Positions 34,409 through 46,258 of a stretch of DNA of 64,000 nucleotides are shown here, in pieces. The number at the start of each line of letters is the position of its first letter. Position 1 is the stretch's first letter. The notes beneath the pieces were generated by a model that searched no databases, was not told the origin of the DNA, and worked only from the letters and a program-made list of their open reading frames with translations. The translations under genes and the position numbers were made by a program. Origin of the DNA: Sequoia sempervirens (lineage: Eukaryota > Streptophyta > Pinopsida > Cupressales > Cupressaceae); assembly GCA_007258455.2 (NCBI GenBank), contig VDFB02252616.1:122469394-122533393 (forward strand), read 5' to 3'.

Positions 34409-34805
34409 GGCTAAATCCCATCATAATTTGAAATTAAATACCAAAAATAAGCCAAGGAGGACTATTATGCCCTAGGTGGCATCTTAGTCTCAAGGCTCAA
34501 ATCTTAGGGCACAAACACTAAAAAGGGACTTTTTTAGGTACATTCAAAATCAGGGTCCAAAGACCCATGAAGGAAAAGATGCCCAAGTGGTGGAATTTTA
34601 GTCTTAGTCCACAAATCATGGACACAGACAAAATCATTAAATTATCATTTATCTTTTGGTGTTTGTTAGGATTTTCCATAAAAATATATAGTTTATAAGG
34701 TGTTGTTGATGCAAAATAGGACCAATTAAGCCATAAAGAAGCATAAATGAAGTAAGGCAAGCCCAAAAAGTGTGAAAATGAAAGGGTATGCATTTTTCTA
34801 CACTA
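34409..34805 (-). repeat. LTR segment (397 bp), partner of 31348-31744
   Basis: Same length and motif order as the partner. In minus orientation this would be the U3 part of the 5' LTR. It has a TATA-like ATAAATAC at about 34338 further along in the direction of transcription. No TG/CA-flanking duplication could be confirmed. Confidence 0.55.
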
Positions 34806-35609
34806 CATTGTTACCGACAATTTAACTAGTAATGTGGAAGCTTGATGGTTTATCAACAGGTGGTTAGGATTAAATCCATTATCAACTTTTTTGTCAACCA
34901 TGAGTGGTTAACTGTAAATATCAAGTGGTTAACAATCCATAGACTTATAAAAGTCTGTGACAACTAAATCCACCTAAAGACTTTATGAGTAGCACTGAAA
35001 AGTGCTTTAAAAATGTTTAATTTTTTAATTTTTTTATGTTTCAAAAAAAAAAATTCCTATACAAAAATATAATGCATAATTTTTTAATCATACGTGCTTG
35101 ACTTGGAGGGTTGTATGACCCTTTGGGTAAATTTTTTTCCCCAAAATCAACTTTCACCAAATATGGCGAAGTTATATTTCAAAATTCTTGCAAACGACCA
35201 CCCAGATGTAATGGAAGGCTTATTTTTTGCCAAAAATGCTCTTGTAAAAAAACTATTCACTGAATCTGAGCATCAAAACCTTTTTTTACAAAAATACAAA
35301 TGGTGACCAAACTAAGTGAAAAAAATGACAAATCTAACTTTCTTCAGCCTCTAGATGCAATGGGACAACCTAAAATACTGCCACTATAGCCAAAAGTGTT
35401 GTAATCAGTAAATCTCATGAAAATGCATACATACAATATAGGATTAAAAATCTTTACAAACCCTTTCCGATTCTCAAGATTGTATTGAAACACAAGAGAA
35501 CTGCATATGATGAATTTTCAAGATCATACAAGAAACTCAAATCACAATAGAAAAATTGATGGTAGAAACTCTCTAATGAAAAAAATGGAAGGGGCTTGCA
35601 AGATTCAAA
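34806..35609. other. Unassigned stretch
   Basis: GTGGTTAACTG and GTGGTTAACAAT repeats occur near 34910-34950. The open frame at 35094-35306 shows no recognised motif. Confidence 0.4.
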
Positions 35610-35621
35610 GCTCTAATACCA
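35610..35621 (-). other. Copia primer-binding site
   Basis: Minus-strand TGGTATTAGAGC, complementary to the initiator tRNA-Met end with one change, directly follows the LTR end at 35622. Confidence 0.75.
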
Positions 35622-35995
35622 TGTTGAAGAGAGCAACCCAAGATCTTCAATTTGCAACACCAAATAACCTCCACAAGAAATAGAGAGAAGCAACAATGGA
35701 AGATGTTATTCCACCAAACAAGAATATGATACACTATTCAATATAATACAAAATATGATAGATATGCCTTGCTTATAAAGGAAAGGGTGAGAGATAGGAT
35801 AATAAAATATTATGACAAGTGTCTTAATCCTATCACATGAGATAACTAACTCATAACTACCTAGGATGATGCGAAGTCTAGATAAGACAACTAAGACTTC
35901 TAGAAGGAATGTTTTATCCTAAGTAAACTTAACATATGAATTAAGTCCACTAAGTCCTAGGTAAAGGAATTAAATAGGTACAATACTTATTCACA
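35622..35995 (-). repeat. Copia LTR (374 bp), minus strand
   Basis: On the minus strand it begins TGTGAATAAG and ends CTCTCTTCAACA, canonical TG...CA ends, and the primer-binding site adjoins the end. TTTATAAGC inside is TATA-like. Sequence below the primer site shows no gag, so only the LTR and leader survive. No partner LTR was recognised in the window. Confidence 0.7.
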
Positions 35996-36721
35996 CCAAA
36001 GAACAAGCCTATTATCATGGTACCTTAGAATATGGAGAGCATCTTCATATAGCTTAACCTCTTGCATATGTTGTTGATTGAATGTTGCAATGCCTTTTGG
36101 AAAGAAAGTTGGGAATGCCACTACAAACAATCCTTCAGTGGTGTATACATTTATTGGTGAAAGAAAAATGGGTGGCCATTTAATAGTATGATTTAGGTGT
36201 CCTTACCCTAGTTCTAATAAAGAGCACAACTCATCCACCTCTCAACAAGTAGGTGGGAGGTTTACCAAAAGTCATATTGTGGTTTGTAAATTCTCCTATA
36301 ATAAGTCATCCTCTATATCATTTGTTTGCAAATAGCTTACATTTTTGGGTTTAGGATTTGAATTTTTCATACATAGAAGGTCAAAGATGCCAATAGAGGC
36401 ATCAAGCAAGCATGACAATGAAAACTCATCTAGTGTACATATTTGTAGTAAGGGTCATTACAAATCTTGTATTTTAATGTATCATAAACATGGATTCTAC
36501 TTACATAAAAGCTATATTGTTTGAAGCCTTAATATTTTTTTGTTTAGTATTAGTATATCTAGTTCATTTATATGCCTTGGAAAGTAAGTTGCAATTACAA
36601 AATTATCCTAAGGAAAACAAATAGTGTGGCAACTGTATTTTAATTTCCCCACCTTTGCATAGGTAACTTGAAGGATGAAGGTAACCCTTGTTATAAAAAT
36701 CTCCTCAATTTGAGTTAGTTT
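35996..36721. other. Unassigned stretch
   Basis: No gene or repeat recognised. Confidence 0.4.
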
Positions 36722-36739
36722 TCTATAAATAGGAAGGTT

Positions 36740-38337
36740 GCTCACTAGGGTTCATGCTATTCCATTTTGAAAAGTGATGGCCATTTTTCTAACATACAAT
36801 TACAATAGGGTGAGTGTAGGATCATGGAGGTTGGAAAAGTGGCGATATGACCCAAATGTGGTTGACTACATTTTTTAATCTAAATTTGATGAAACAAAAA
36901 GGGTTTATTGATAAAATTTTAACTTTCCACCCATATAAGATATGAATATTTTGAAATTAAATTGATAATTAGTATTGATTTTCTAGTTGCATTCTAACTA
37001 ATGTCTTGATTGATAGGTTGATTGCAAACAATCTATAATTCTTAAATGATTTTACATATTTCAAATCTAAAAGATGCAACACAATTTATGCTTCCCATAC
37101 TATAGGTTTAAATAAAATGATTTTCATAAATTTTTGACCAAGTTTTGGTGGTTAGACAAACAAGTTCTAATATTTTTAAAAAATTTGTAATAAAAAAATC
37201 ATAACTAATTATTTACTTACAAAAAAATTATTAAAAAAAAATGTGGCACATTCAGGCATGTGTCCTCTAGTTATATTAAAAGTTTCAAAAATATATTTTA
37301 TTTTTTTCTTGTAGAAGTAGGTTGGTCAGACATACACCTGCTTTTTGTTTTTTTCCTAAAAATTTAGTACTACTATATTGAAATTTCAAAATTTCACCAA
37401 ACAGATTTATTTTTTTCTAAAAGAGGACTAGTATCTTAAAAACTACATTCAACTTGCTAAAAATTTAATTTTTACATATTTTTTAATTATTTTAATAGCA
37501 TATTCAAATATTTATGTCAAGTTGCCCAACTCTATTTTTATAAATTTTCATTGCCACTTAAGGGCCCAGTTTCAACCCTCATGATCCTACATACAATATA
37601 TCCAAGGCATACAATAGGGTCTCCTGGAACTTCCTATTTGTCGTATTGGAAAAGTTTGGTTTCAAGGGGGAGGTTCCTTAGACTAATTAAGGAGTGTGTC
37701 TCTACCACTAGCTTTTTTCTCCTCCTTAATGATGCCCCTATGAAAAGATTCACCTATGGGAAAGGGTTAAGACAAGGTGATCGCTTGTCATCGTATCTTT
37801 TTATTATTACTATTGAAGTCTTGGGAAAAAATATTCAAAAGAGTTTTAACCAGTTCCACCTTAGTGGGGTTCATGTTGCCTCTTCCATAGCTCCTACCTC
37901 TCACTATTAGTTCGTTGATGATAACTTTCTCTTTGGTTCTTCTTTGGTGGTGGAGGCTACTAATTGGAAGGATATTCTTAACAAGTATGCAGAGCTCTCT
38001 GGACAGTTTATAAACTACAATAAAAGTAAACTTTTTTTTTAATGCTACTCAATAGATGAAAGATAGAATATTGATAATCCTACGGTGTTAGATTGTTGAA
38101 GTGTCTGACTCTTATCTAGGCCTACCCCTTTGCAATAGGAAACTTGCTAACTCTTTTTGGAATGGTATTGTGGAGAGGCTCCATAAGAAGCTTATAGGTT
38201 GGAAAGGGAAACTTCTTAGTTAGGCTGGTAAGCTAATTCTTTTAAAGTCCTCACTCCAAAGCATTATGGTTTACTATCTTTCTCTTTTTAAAATGCCAAC
38301 TTACATCATAAAGAAAATTGAACAAATCTAAAGGACC
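36740..38337 (+). pseudogene. LINE ORF2 reverse transcriptase, N-terminal and palm part
   Basis: Before the TIR element the frame reads MAIFLTYNYN. After it (with AATA counted once) it continues ISKAYNRVSWNFL, matching the family's KAYDRVSW block. A frame change then leads to FLRLIKECVSTTSFFLLLND and KGLRQGDRLSSYLFIITIEV. Next come SGVHVASSIAPTSHY, a stop, and FVDDNFLFG, the catalytic YADD/FVDD motif. The thumb-side text continues to about 38337, where the copia element begins, and resumes at 48367. The enzyme primes on nicked DNA; this copy is dead because of stops and frameshifts. Confidence 0.85.
36808..37594 (-). mobile_element. TIR element, family G4a copy 3 (787 bp)
   Basis: The left end is GGGTGAGTGTAGGATCATGG; the reverse of the right end starts GTATGTAGGATCATGAGG, both diverged from the family. 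The interior is the inverse orientation of copies 1, 4 and 5. AATA flanks both sides (36804-36807 and 37595-37598). It interrupts LINE reverse transcriptase in frame, as described in the LINE entry. Confidence 0.8.
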
Positions 38338-38342
38338 TTTCT
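38338..38342. repeat. Target-site duplication TTTCT (left)
   Basis: TTTCT here and at 48362-48366 flank the 10-kb copia element. Counting it once rejoins the LINE frame as AGG ACC TTT CTT TGG TCA (RTFLWS). Confidence 0.9.
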
Positions 38343-38976
38343 TGTTGGGAAAATGTGTCTCAACCTTGAAACTACATGCAGTTTATTGTTGATAGGATGC
38401 ATATATATTTATATATATTTCCTAACTATTATGTTTATATGTGTATACAATGGCAGCACAGAGCGAAATGTGAGCGTGTTAACTTTTTTAGGAAACTTCT
38501 AGAATGACCAACATACATTAAATAAAGGATATATTGTCCATTTGGACCATTCATTATTAGGTTTTAGATCTAATGGTAGATATTTTGTTGGCCATTCTTT
38601 ACCTAAAATGTAACTAGATATTTTATGAGGGTGTTGTATTACGACAACAGTAGAGATTGTATTGATTTTTGAGAGTCTAATAGTGGTCTTGTTGTCTCTT
38701 GATCTATGAGTGGTGATACTCCTATGAGAATCTTCCTTTGCAACTATATTGTAATCTTTTTGATTTTTGAATAACATATTGGGCAGCTTTTGGAGTGTGG
38801 GGTTTTTCTCCTGAAAGCGTTTTCCCCACGTAAATGACTGTGTCATGGTATGCATGATATTTATGTTTATTTTTGTTTAAGTTTCTATAACTATTAAAGA
38901 TCTATAAATTTTTTGCATTATTCTCCTCTCAAGATTAGTGTAGGAAGTTGTTTCGCTACCTTAGCTTCCTTACAAG
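38343..38976 (+). repeat. 5' LTR of the outer copia element (634 bp)
   Basis: Starts TGTTGGGAAAATGTGTCTC and ends CTTCCTTACA. It matches 47740-48361 throughout. CATATATATTTATATAT near 38400 is AT-rich U3, and the tail TTCTCCTCTCAAGATTAGTG is shared. Confidence 0.95.
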
Positions 38977-38978
38977 TG

Positions 38979-38986
38979 GTATCACA
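38979..38986 (+). other. Primer-binding site of outer copia element
   Basis: TGGTATCA begins two bases after the 5' LTR and then diverges to CATC. Confidence 0.8.
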
Positions 38987-39097
38987 TCTTGATCACCTTT
39001 GGTTTCATTTGTGGGTTGTTGAGTTTTTTGAACTAATCCAGATTTGAGTGGAACTTGTGCAAAATATACTTTGTGATCTTGTTGTAGGAATTTTTAG

Positions 39098-40061
39098 ATG
39101 GAAAGTTCATCAGGGAGAATAGAGGTGGATAATTTTTTTGGAAATAATTTTAAGATGTTGAAGCTAAAGAAGGAGGATCTATTGATAGATCGATATCTAT
39201 GCGATGTTGTTGATGAGAATGTTTCAAGGCCTAAAGATCCTACTCAGGCTACTCAATATGATGTTATGGACCATAAAACCAAGGTTCTAATTAGATTGTG
39301 CTTGAAAGACTCTATTTTAATTAATTTCCATGAGGAGACCTATACATAGCAACTATGGAAGAAGCTTGGTGAGATGTATTAGGCCAAATATTTAGTGAAC
39401 AAAATTTTCTTGAGAAAGAAGTTGTATTCCTTGAGAATGGAAGAGGGTGGATGAATCACAGACCACTTGGAAGAATTCAATATGTTGATGGCTTGGTTTG
39501 CATCAGTTGGTGTCAAAATGGATGAAGAGGACAAATGTCAGATACTTCTTTGTTCTTTGTTTGATTCATTGGATTCTCTTGTTATGGCTATTAGGAGTAC
39601 TTCTGTTATTTTGAAGACTAAACATGTGGTGGGTTCTTTGCTTTCTAAAGAGATGAGGAGGAAGGTATCCATAACTATCAAAGAATCCCTAAATTTTCAT
39701 GGAAGAACTAAGGAAAAAAGTAGGAAGAATGAGAAGTGTGAAAAATCCAAGTCTAGGGGGAGATATAAATCTCTTGGAAAGTATAAAGTTTTTTGCTGAA
39801 ATTGCAATAAGCCTAGAAATGTTCGTAAGGAACGAAAAGAATAAAATAAGAAGAAGAAGAAGAAATTTGATTCTAATTCTAAGTCTAAGAAGGAAGATGG
39901 TGACACATTCATTGTAGCTTTGGCAACATCTGTAGGTAATGATGCATGGTTAATTGACTTAGGTGCATCTTTTCATATTACTTTCAATAGAGATTGGTTT
40001 TCTGAATATGGAGAATTTGATGGAGGTAAGGTGTACTTGGGTGATGATTCTCATTTATACA
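39098..40061 (+). pseudogene. Outer copia gag and protease start
   Basis: One frame runs from the ATG at 39098 to the inner junction. Gag shows VDENVSRPKDPTQATQYDVM, KTKVLIRLCLKDSILINFHE, NKIFLRKKLYSLRMEEGG and ASVGVKMDEEDKCQILLCSL, text typical of plant copia UBN2-type gag. A Lys/Arg-rich linker follows. The zinc knuckle is ruined (only CNKPRN remains after a stop). The protease start reads DAWLIDLGASFHITFN, with DSGAS altered to DLGAS. Stops follow HEETYT, GEMY, EEGG and KYKVFC, and all else stays in frame. The sequence breaks off at 40061 after GDDSHLYK. Confidence 0.9.
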
Positions 40062-40289
40062 AGTTGATTCTCCTTTTTCTTTTTCTTTTTTTTTCACATG
40101 CTCTCTCTCCCCCTTTGAAATCAATGGCAAAGGAAAAATATATGTCCATTGAAGCTTCCTTTGACATGAAAGCACAACAATTAGAAAATATACCTTCTCC
40201 CCCTGAGGGTAGCCACCAAAAAACATTAGTCCAAAAGATTGAATCATGAATTCACTTGACTGATGCAACTCCAAATGCATCTTAGTTTA

Positions 40290-43200
40290 TAAAGGGAGGG
40301 GCAATAATCCCTAGCTTATCCTAAAGATACTCAAAAGTATCTTTAGGAAGATCCTTTGTAAATATATCCACAATCTGATCTTTTTTCGAAACATACTCAA
40401 TATTGAATTCATTCTTTCTAACCTTCTCTCTTAAGAAATGATACCTGATAGATATACGCTTCATTCTTGAGTGCATCACAAGATTCTTTGAAATGATAAT
40501 TACACTTGTGTTATCATAAATATAGGAATAGGATCATCATGCAACACTATGATATCTTTCAATGTCTACTTCATCCAAAAACTTGTGTACACCATGATGC
40601 AACAACAATATACTTAGCTTCAATAGTAGACAAAGAGACTGAATCTTGCTTTTTACTCAACCATGCCACCAATCTACATCCAAGAAAGAATACACCACCA
40701 CTAGTACTCTTTCTTTCATTTATACTTCTAGCCCAATCTACATTTGTATAAGCACTGAGTGTAAGATCATTATCTTTAGGATACCATAATCCATAATCTA
40801 GAGTGCCTCTCAAATATGTGAGTATTCTTTTAACTAGAATAACATGTGTTTCCTTTGTATATTCTTGAAATATAGCTACAAGACAAACCACATGCATAAT
40901 ATCTGGTCTAGTAGCCATCAAATATAGTAGTCTACCAATCATAGATCTATACTTGCTCTGATCAGTCTTAGGTGAATCATCATATTTTCCCAATTTGCAT
41001 CTAGTTACCATAAGACTACTTACTAGTTTGGAACTATCCATCCCAAGTTTTCTAAACATTTCTCTCACATACTTAGATTGTGAAATGAAAATTCCTTTCT
41101 CTATTTGATTAATTTGTAGTCTAAGAAATAAATTCATCTCACCAATCATAGACATTTCAAATTTGCATTTCTTCCATAAACATCTTGCACATATTTTCAT
41201 TTCCTCCAAAGATAATGTCATCAACATGTATACAACTACAATCAAGATTTTGTCATTTTCAATCTTGAAATACAAATTATTGTCTGTCGTACCTTTGTTA
41301 AATCCTTGCTGATTCAAATACTTATATGACCTTGCATACTAGGCTCTAGGAGCTTGCTTTAGTTCATATAAAGCTTTCTTCAATCTGCACACCATATCTG
41401 ATTGATCTATTAATTGAAATCCTTCTGGTTGTTCCATGTAAACCTCTTCATCTAGTTCACCATTCAAAAATGCTAACTTGATATCCGTCTAATAGACTTT
41501 GAAATATTTATAAGCAACTAATTCCAAGAACATCCTTATAGCTTCCATTATTACTACCAAGGAAAAAGTCTCTTGAAAATCTATATACCTTCCACTTTTG
41601 AGTAACCTCTACACACAAGTCTTTCTTTGTTTCTAACAACTTTCCCATTCTCATTTAGCTTGTTTTTGAATACCCATTTTGATCCAATGATATTTTTGTC
41701 TACCAATCTTGCAACCAATTCCCAAGTTTGATTCTTTTCAATCTACAAAAGTTCTTCCACTACTTTCTTCTAGTGTTCATCCTCACAGCCTTCACTTACT
41801 AATTTTGGCTCAATTTCAAATAATAAGCACAAATTTACTTTAGCAACAGCTTTGCTTCTAGTCAACACAACTTTTGTCTTGTCTCTAATAATTTGAATTT
41901 CTAAATGATTTCTCTATACATATTTTGATGTTCAAGGGGACATTACCGAAGCATCTTCTTCTCTTTCATTCTGGTGTTCTTACTCATCTCTATCCCATTC
42001 TTCAAAATTTTCTTCAATCCTCACACATTCATGTTCATCAGAAACATATCCATCAATATCAATAGAATTTTTCACTATTTCATCAACTTTCACATTTGAG
42101 CTTTCCACAATCTTCCTCAATATTTTGTTGAAACATCTTTCTACAGTAACCAAGAAATATTCCTTCATCACTTCTTGCATCAAACTTTCGCAATGTTACC
42201 CCATCTCTTCTAATATAGCATTTTCTTCTAAATACCTTGAAATATTTAACTGTCATAATTCTTCCATGCCATAGCTCATAAGGAGTCTTTCTACTATTTT
42301 CTCTTGCCTAAACTCGATTGAATACATACAAAATAGCGTGAATAGCCTCTTTCTAGTAAAATTTTGGTAATCCAGCTTCAATGACTATTGACCTAGCAAC
42401 TTCTTGAACTATTTTGTTTTTTTTTTCAACAACTCCATTTTGTTGAGGAGTTCTCAGAGTAGATAATTGCCTCTTTATTCCATGCACTTCACAAAACATA
42501 TTGAGCTCATGGGAGGTGAATTCACCACCTCTATCAGATCTCAAGCATTTTATCTTCGAATTCACTTCATTTTCAACCATAGCCTTTAATGCTTTGAATC
42601 TATCTAATGCTTATTATTTTTCTCTTAAAAATGTACCCCAAGTATATCTAGAATAATCATCAATTAAAAGCATAAACTACCCTTTACCAAGTAGACTTCA
42701 CACTCTCATGGGACCACAAAGATTTGTATGAACCAAATCCAACAATCCAATAGTAGATTGTTCTCTTAATATGTAATGATGTCTTTTCTACTACTCAAAC
42801 TAGCAATTCCTGTAGATAACATTTATAGGCTTTGTAATTCTTAGTAGATCTCTCATGCCTTGAAAATACTAATCCTTTCCAAGTTATCAAAATTCATGTG
42901 ACATGTTCTCCTATGCCATAGCTAGCTATCATTTATCTGAGTCATATAACATCATCCATCAACACCTTTAAGTTGATAAATATTCCCTTCATATTTCTTT
43001 CTTGTAGCAATCAATTTTTTGGATCCTTTTCAGATCTCACAATTATCATCCTTAAATACAAGATCATATCTAGTTTTTCACATTTTACTAATGCTCAATA
43101 GATTAGACCCTTAACATAGTAGAAATCATTAGTATGATGCTTTCCATCAAAACTTACTGCACCTATCCCACAAATTTTAGCACTAGTATCATCTCCAAAC

Positions 43201-43300
43201 ATAACTAGACCTCCATCATATTTTTCAAGTTTCACAAACTTACTCTTGTCACCAGTCATGTGATGTGAACAACTACTATCAACTACCAAAAAATTATTTC
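40290..43300 (-). pseudogene. Inner copia pol (protease, integrase, RT, RNase H)
   Basis: Protease (43289-43095) has VVDSSCSHHMTGDKSKFVKL, with DSG altered to DSS. Integrase (about 42600-42200) has KCLRSDRGGEFTSHELNMFC and STLRTPQQNGVVEKKNKI, keeping the catalytic core Asp and Glu text. RT has [20 protein letters not shown] about 41470-41410. The catalytic YVDD is broken by a small frameshift: one frame reads VVVYM and the next reads VDDIIFGGNEN about 41240-41200. RNase H and connection have MFRKLGMDSSKLVS, RPDIMHVVCLVA, YLRGTLDYGLWYPKDND and ADW-like NVDWARSINERKSTSGG. The end reads YVSKKDQIVDIFTKDLPK about 40400. Stops are scattered through it. Confidence 0.9.
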
Positions 43301-45153
43301 CCTAGATTTATCATGTAGGGCAGAGATAACTATACCTTCATTTTTCTCCTTCTCCTTCTCCTTCTCGAAAGGACTTTCCTTTGAATCTATTTCTAAATTA
43401 GTAGAAGTAGGTTCATCTTTAATCAACAAGAACAAGCCCTCATTGTCATCTGGATCTTCATATTCTAAATCTTCATCTGAAATACTAACATTCTCATTAA
43501 CATAGTAAGCTTTATTAATATTCTTTCCTTTCCTTTCTTTCTCATATCTTTGTTTATTCTTTTTAGCTCTTTGCAGACACTGCAACATAGTGACCAATTT
43601 CTCCACAACTAAAGTATTTAAATGGAAATTTTCCTTTATACTTACCAAAGCCTTTTCTCAATCTTCTTATAAAGTTATCCTCAATTTCTTCAAAGTTCTC
43701 TTCACCTAAATCTTTAGTTTTTGTAGCTTTTAAAGCAATTTATATTTTTCTTCCATTTCTTAGATTTGGGTTCCTCATTTCATAAGATGTCAAAAATCCT
43801 AACAACAAATCCTTAATACAAGTCTTTTAAGCTATAGTCTGCTCAATAACATTCACCTTTTTACTATAATCATCAAGAAGAGTTATGAGACTCTTCTTTA
43901 CAATTTTGGTTTCATTTAGAGTGTTGCCAAGGGATCACATTACAACCACTACCTCATCCAATCTCTATAAGGGTATGTGCAGGATCATCATGGAAAAAAC
44001 AGGCCCTTAAGTGGAAAAAAATTCAAAAAAATCAGAGTTAGGCAACTTGATGTAAAAATTTGAATAAGTTATCTATATTATTTCAAAATTATGTAAGAAT
44101 AGAATCTATAGAAAATTGAATGTAGTTTCTAAACTACTAGGTTTTTAAAAAAAAATAAAAATCTATTTGGTGAAAATTTGAAATTTCAATCTTTGTGGTA
44201 CTTAAATTTCGAGGGAGAAAATATAAATGAGTGTACGTCTAATGACTCTAACCACAATAATGATAATATTTTTTACAATATTTTTAGATATAAATTAGAG
44301 GACTCATGCCGATGTGATGCATATTTATTTGTAATTTTTTTCCAAGTAAATAATTAATTATGAATTTTTATTACAACTTTTTTAAAAATTATAAAAACTA
44401 GTATTTCTGACTACCTTAACTGGGTCAAAACTTCATGAAATTTAATTTTTATTTTTTTAATCCTATAGTATGTGAAGCATAGAATGTGACACATATTTTG
44501 GATTCAAAAAATGTGATACTATTTGAAAGCTATAGATGTTTGTCAATCAACCTATCAATTAGGACTTTAGTCATAATTTGAATAGAAAATGAATAATAAT
44601 TACTTATTAAATTCAAAGTAAAGTATAATTTATATTGATAGAAAGTTGAGAATATCCTTTAAAAACCCTTTTTGTTTCATCAATTTTGGATAAAAAAATA
44701 GTCATTAGCCACATATCCATCATATTGCCACTTTTTGGCCCATCATGATCTTGCACATACCCATACATAGGCTTTAACATTCTCATCTTTAGACATATGT
44801 AGAAGATCAGACTATGTTTCCAAATTTTGTATTTTTTCCTCTTTTACCATTTCATTACCATTGTGTGCTCTTTCTAAAGCATCCCAAATTTCCTTAGCTA
44901 TCTTTAAATTATGAAATTTAATCAACTCGAAATGTACCAAACTATTCTTCAAGATGAACTTTTCCTTGTTATTCACTTCATGTGCTTTAATTTATTTAGG
45001 TGTACTCAAACCATTTGTAGGAGTGTAGGGATTCTTATAATCTTTCTCTACATAAAATCCACAATACTCAAGATATTCTTCCATCAATGCTTTCCAGATA
45101 TTATAATTAGTTCCATCAATCCTTGGATAATCAAAGACCATTCTGTTAGCCAT
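43300..45153 (-). pseudogene. Inner copia gag, split by a TIR element
   Basis: ATG at 45153 (MANRMVFDYPRIDGTNYNIW) starts a DUF4219/UBN2-type gag: EYLEYCGFYVEKDYK, FILKNSLVHFELIKFHNLKI and AKEIWDALERAHNGNEMV. Stops follow LSTPK and IQNLET. The TIR element 43971-44762 interrupts at KAYV, and the frame resumes RLDEVVVM, a stop, SLGNTLNETKIVKKSLITLL. The knuckle near 43610 is half-preserved (FSCGEIGHYVA) before a frameshift. An acidic stretch (EDLEYEDPDDNEGLFLLI) and an EK microsatellite (43340-43370) precede protease. Confidence 0.9.
43971..44762 (+). mobile_element. TIR element, family G4a copy 4 (792 bp)
   Basis: Left GGGTATGTGCAGGATCATCA, right TGATCTTGCACATACCC. Flanks are ATAA and ATAC, three of four bases alike, as expected of an old 4-bp duplication. 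On the minus strand, counting that 4-mer once joins GCC TAT GTA to the continuing gag frame, with one TAG at the suture. It sits inside the inner copia gag, so it is at least the third level of nesting. Confidence 0.88.
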
Positions 45154-45208
45154 CCCAGACCCATCCTAGACCTTCCTCAAGTAGTTAAGCTCTTCACCAA
45201 GGAACCAA

Positions 45209-45220
45209 GCTCTGATACCA
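45209..45220 (-). other. Primer-binding site of inner copia element
   Basis: Minus-strand TGGTATCAGAGC, a perfect copia initiator-tRNA signal, lies two bases from the LTR end at 45223. Confidence 0.92.
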
Positions 45221-45222
45221 AT

Positions 45223-46258
45223 TGTTGGGTAGGGTAACTAAGAGGGGGGATGAATCAATTGTCACAAATTTTAACTTTAAATTCAATTATTGAAACTAAA
45301 ACATAAATTGATTAACTAATTAACCATCAAATGCAAGTGCACAAATATAATAACACTAGATTTATGTGGAAAAACCAATGAGGGAAAATCACAGTGAGAA
45401 TTAACTCACACTATAGAGAATATCAAAATCGATTACAAAAAGGCTCACTGCTTGAGATAAAGGCTCATTTCTTGAAATAAGGACTCACTATCCATAGGGC
45501 TACAACTCAAAGGGCTCACTACCACAAAGATACAAATAATACTTGTTATAGAGAGAAAAAAATCCTAGTGCAATGAAGATTCCACCACAATCACTAGTCA
45601 ACTCACATGAATGATAGAGTTAGCCTTCTTCTCACTGCATTTGAAAACTCGACATTAAGCTTCATACTAGAAAACCACACACTTACTCACATATAGGAAG
45701 AATAGCATCAAATTCATGTTTTCTCTTTCACTTATCTTTGTTCTTTTCTTATGTACCATTTTCATTGCTAGCACACTCTGTATTTATACTATCTCCAACC
45801 TTGAAAAGATACAAAATCGGCCGTCCAACTTCAAATTCAAATTACATTGGCACCAAACATCCTAGGGTGGAATTAGAATGAGGATGACCCAAACACATGC
45901 TTCATTAACTTTGAAAGTAGTGCTTGACACACAGTTGACCATACTAGTGTAAAAAACATAAATCAATTAAGCTTGATACTTCCAAATTCCAAAACCAACT
46001 TCAACAAAACTAGGGAAACACAACTCTTGAACCATAAGAATTCAACAAAGAGAAATCTAGAACAACAACAATTCTCCTATAACTCAACCAACACACAAAA
46101 TAACATAGTTCACAAGCACTAGAATCAACAACCTTCTTTTAATACAATTTTCTCAATATCCTCGACATGTACAATCAACAACAACTAGTAGAAAACTAGA
46201 TGGCCAATTGACATCAATGACAACACTTCATTCCTCTTCAATTCTTGCAACATGTTCA
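45223..46258 (-). repeat. 5' LTR of the inner copia element (about 1.04 kb)
   Basis: Minus-strand start TGAACATGTTGC and end CTACCCAACA. The end is fixed by the adjoining primer site. The start is inferred from where outer RT text resumes (KKTIGLDESI from about 46259), so it could be off by several bases. No matching 3' LTR remains to test it. Confidence 0.75.

Larger units (their letters stand above)
40062..46258 (-). mobile_element. Inner copia retrotransposon, reversed, 3' LTR lost
   Basis: Minus-strand order from 46258: LTR, primer site, gag, protease, integrase, reverse transcriptase, RNase H, and purine-rich tract(s) near 40200 and 40115 (minus-strand GGGGGAGA). No second LTR is present; the sequence abuts outer protease at 40061. 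The right edge abuts outer reverse transcriptase. The simplest history is insertion into the outer RT, then one deletion removing the inner 3' LTR together with outer protease and integrase. Confidence 0.85.

Noticed and set aside
37551..37910. 119-codon frame read from its first codon as one gene
   Set aside because: Its start lies in the G4a element's terminal repeat; only the part after about 37650 is LINE reverse transcriptase.
38390..38425. AT microsatellite as an independent feature
   Set aside because: It is part of both LTR copies (also at 47790-47820).
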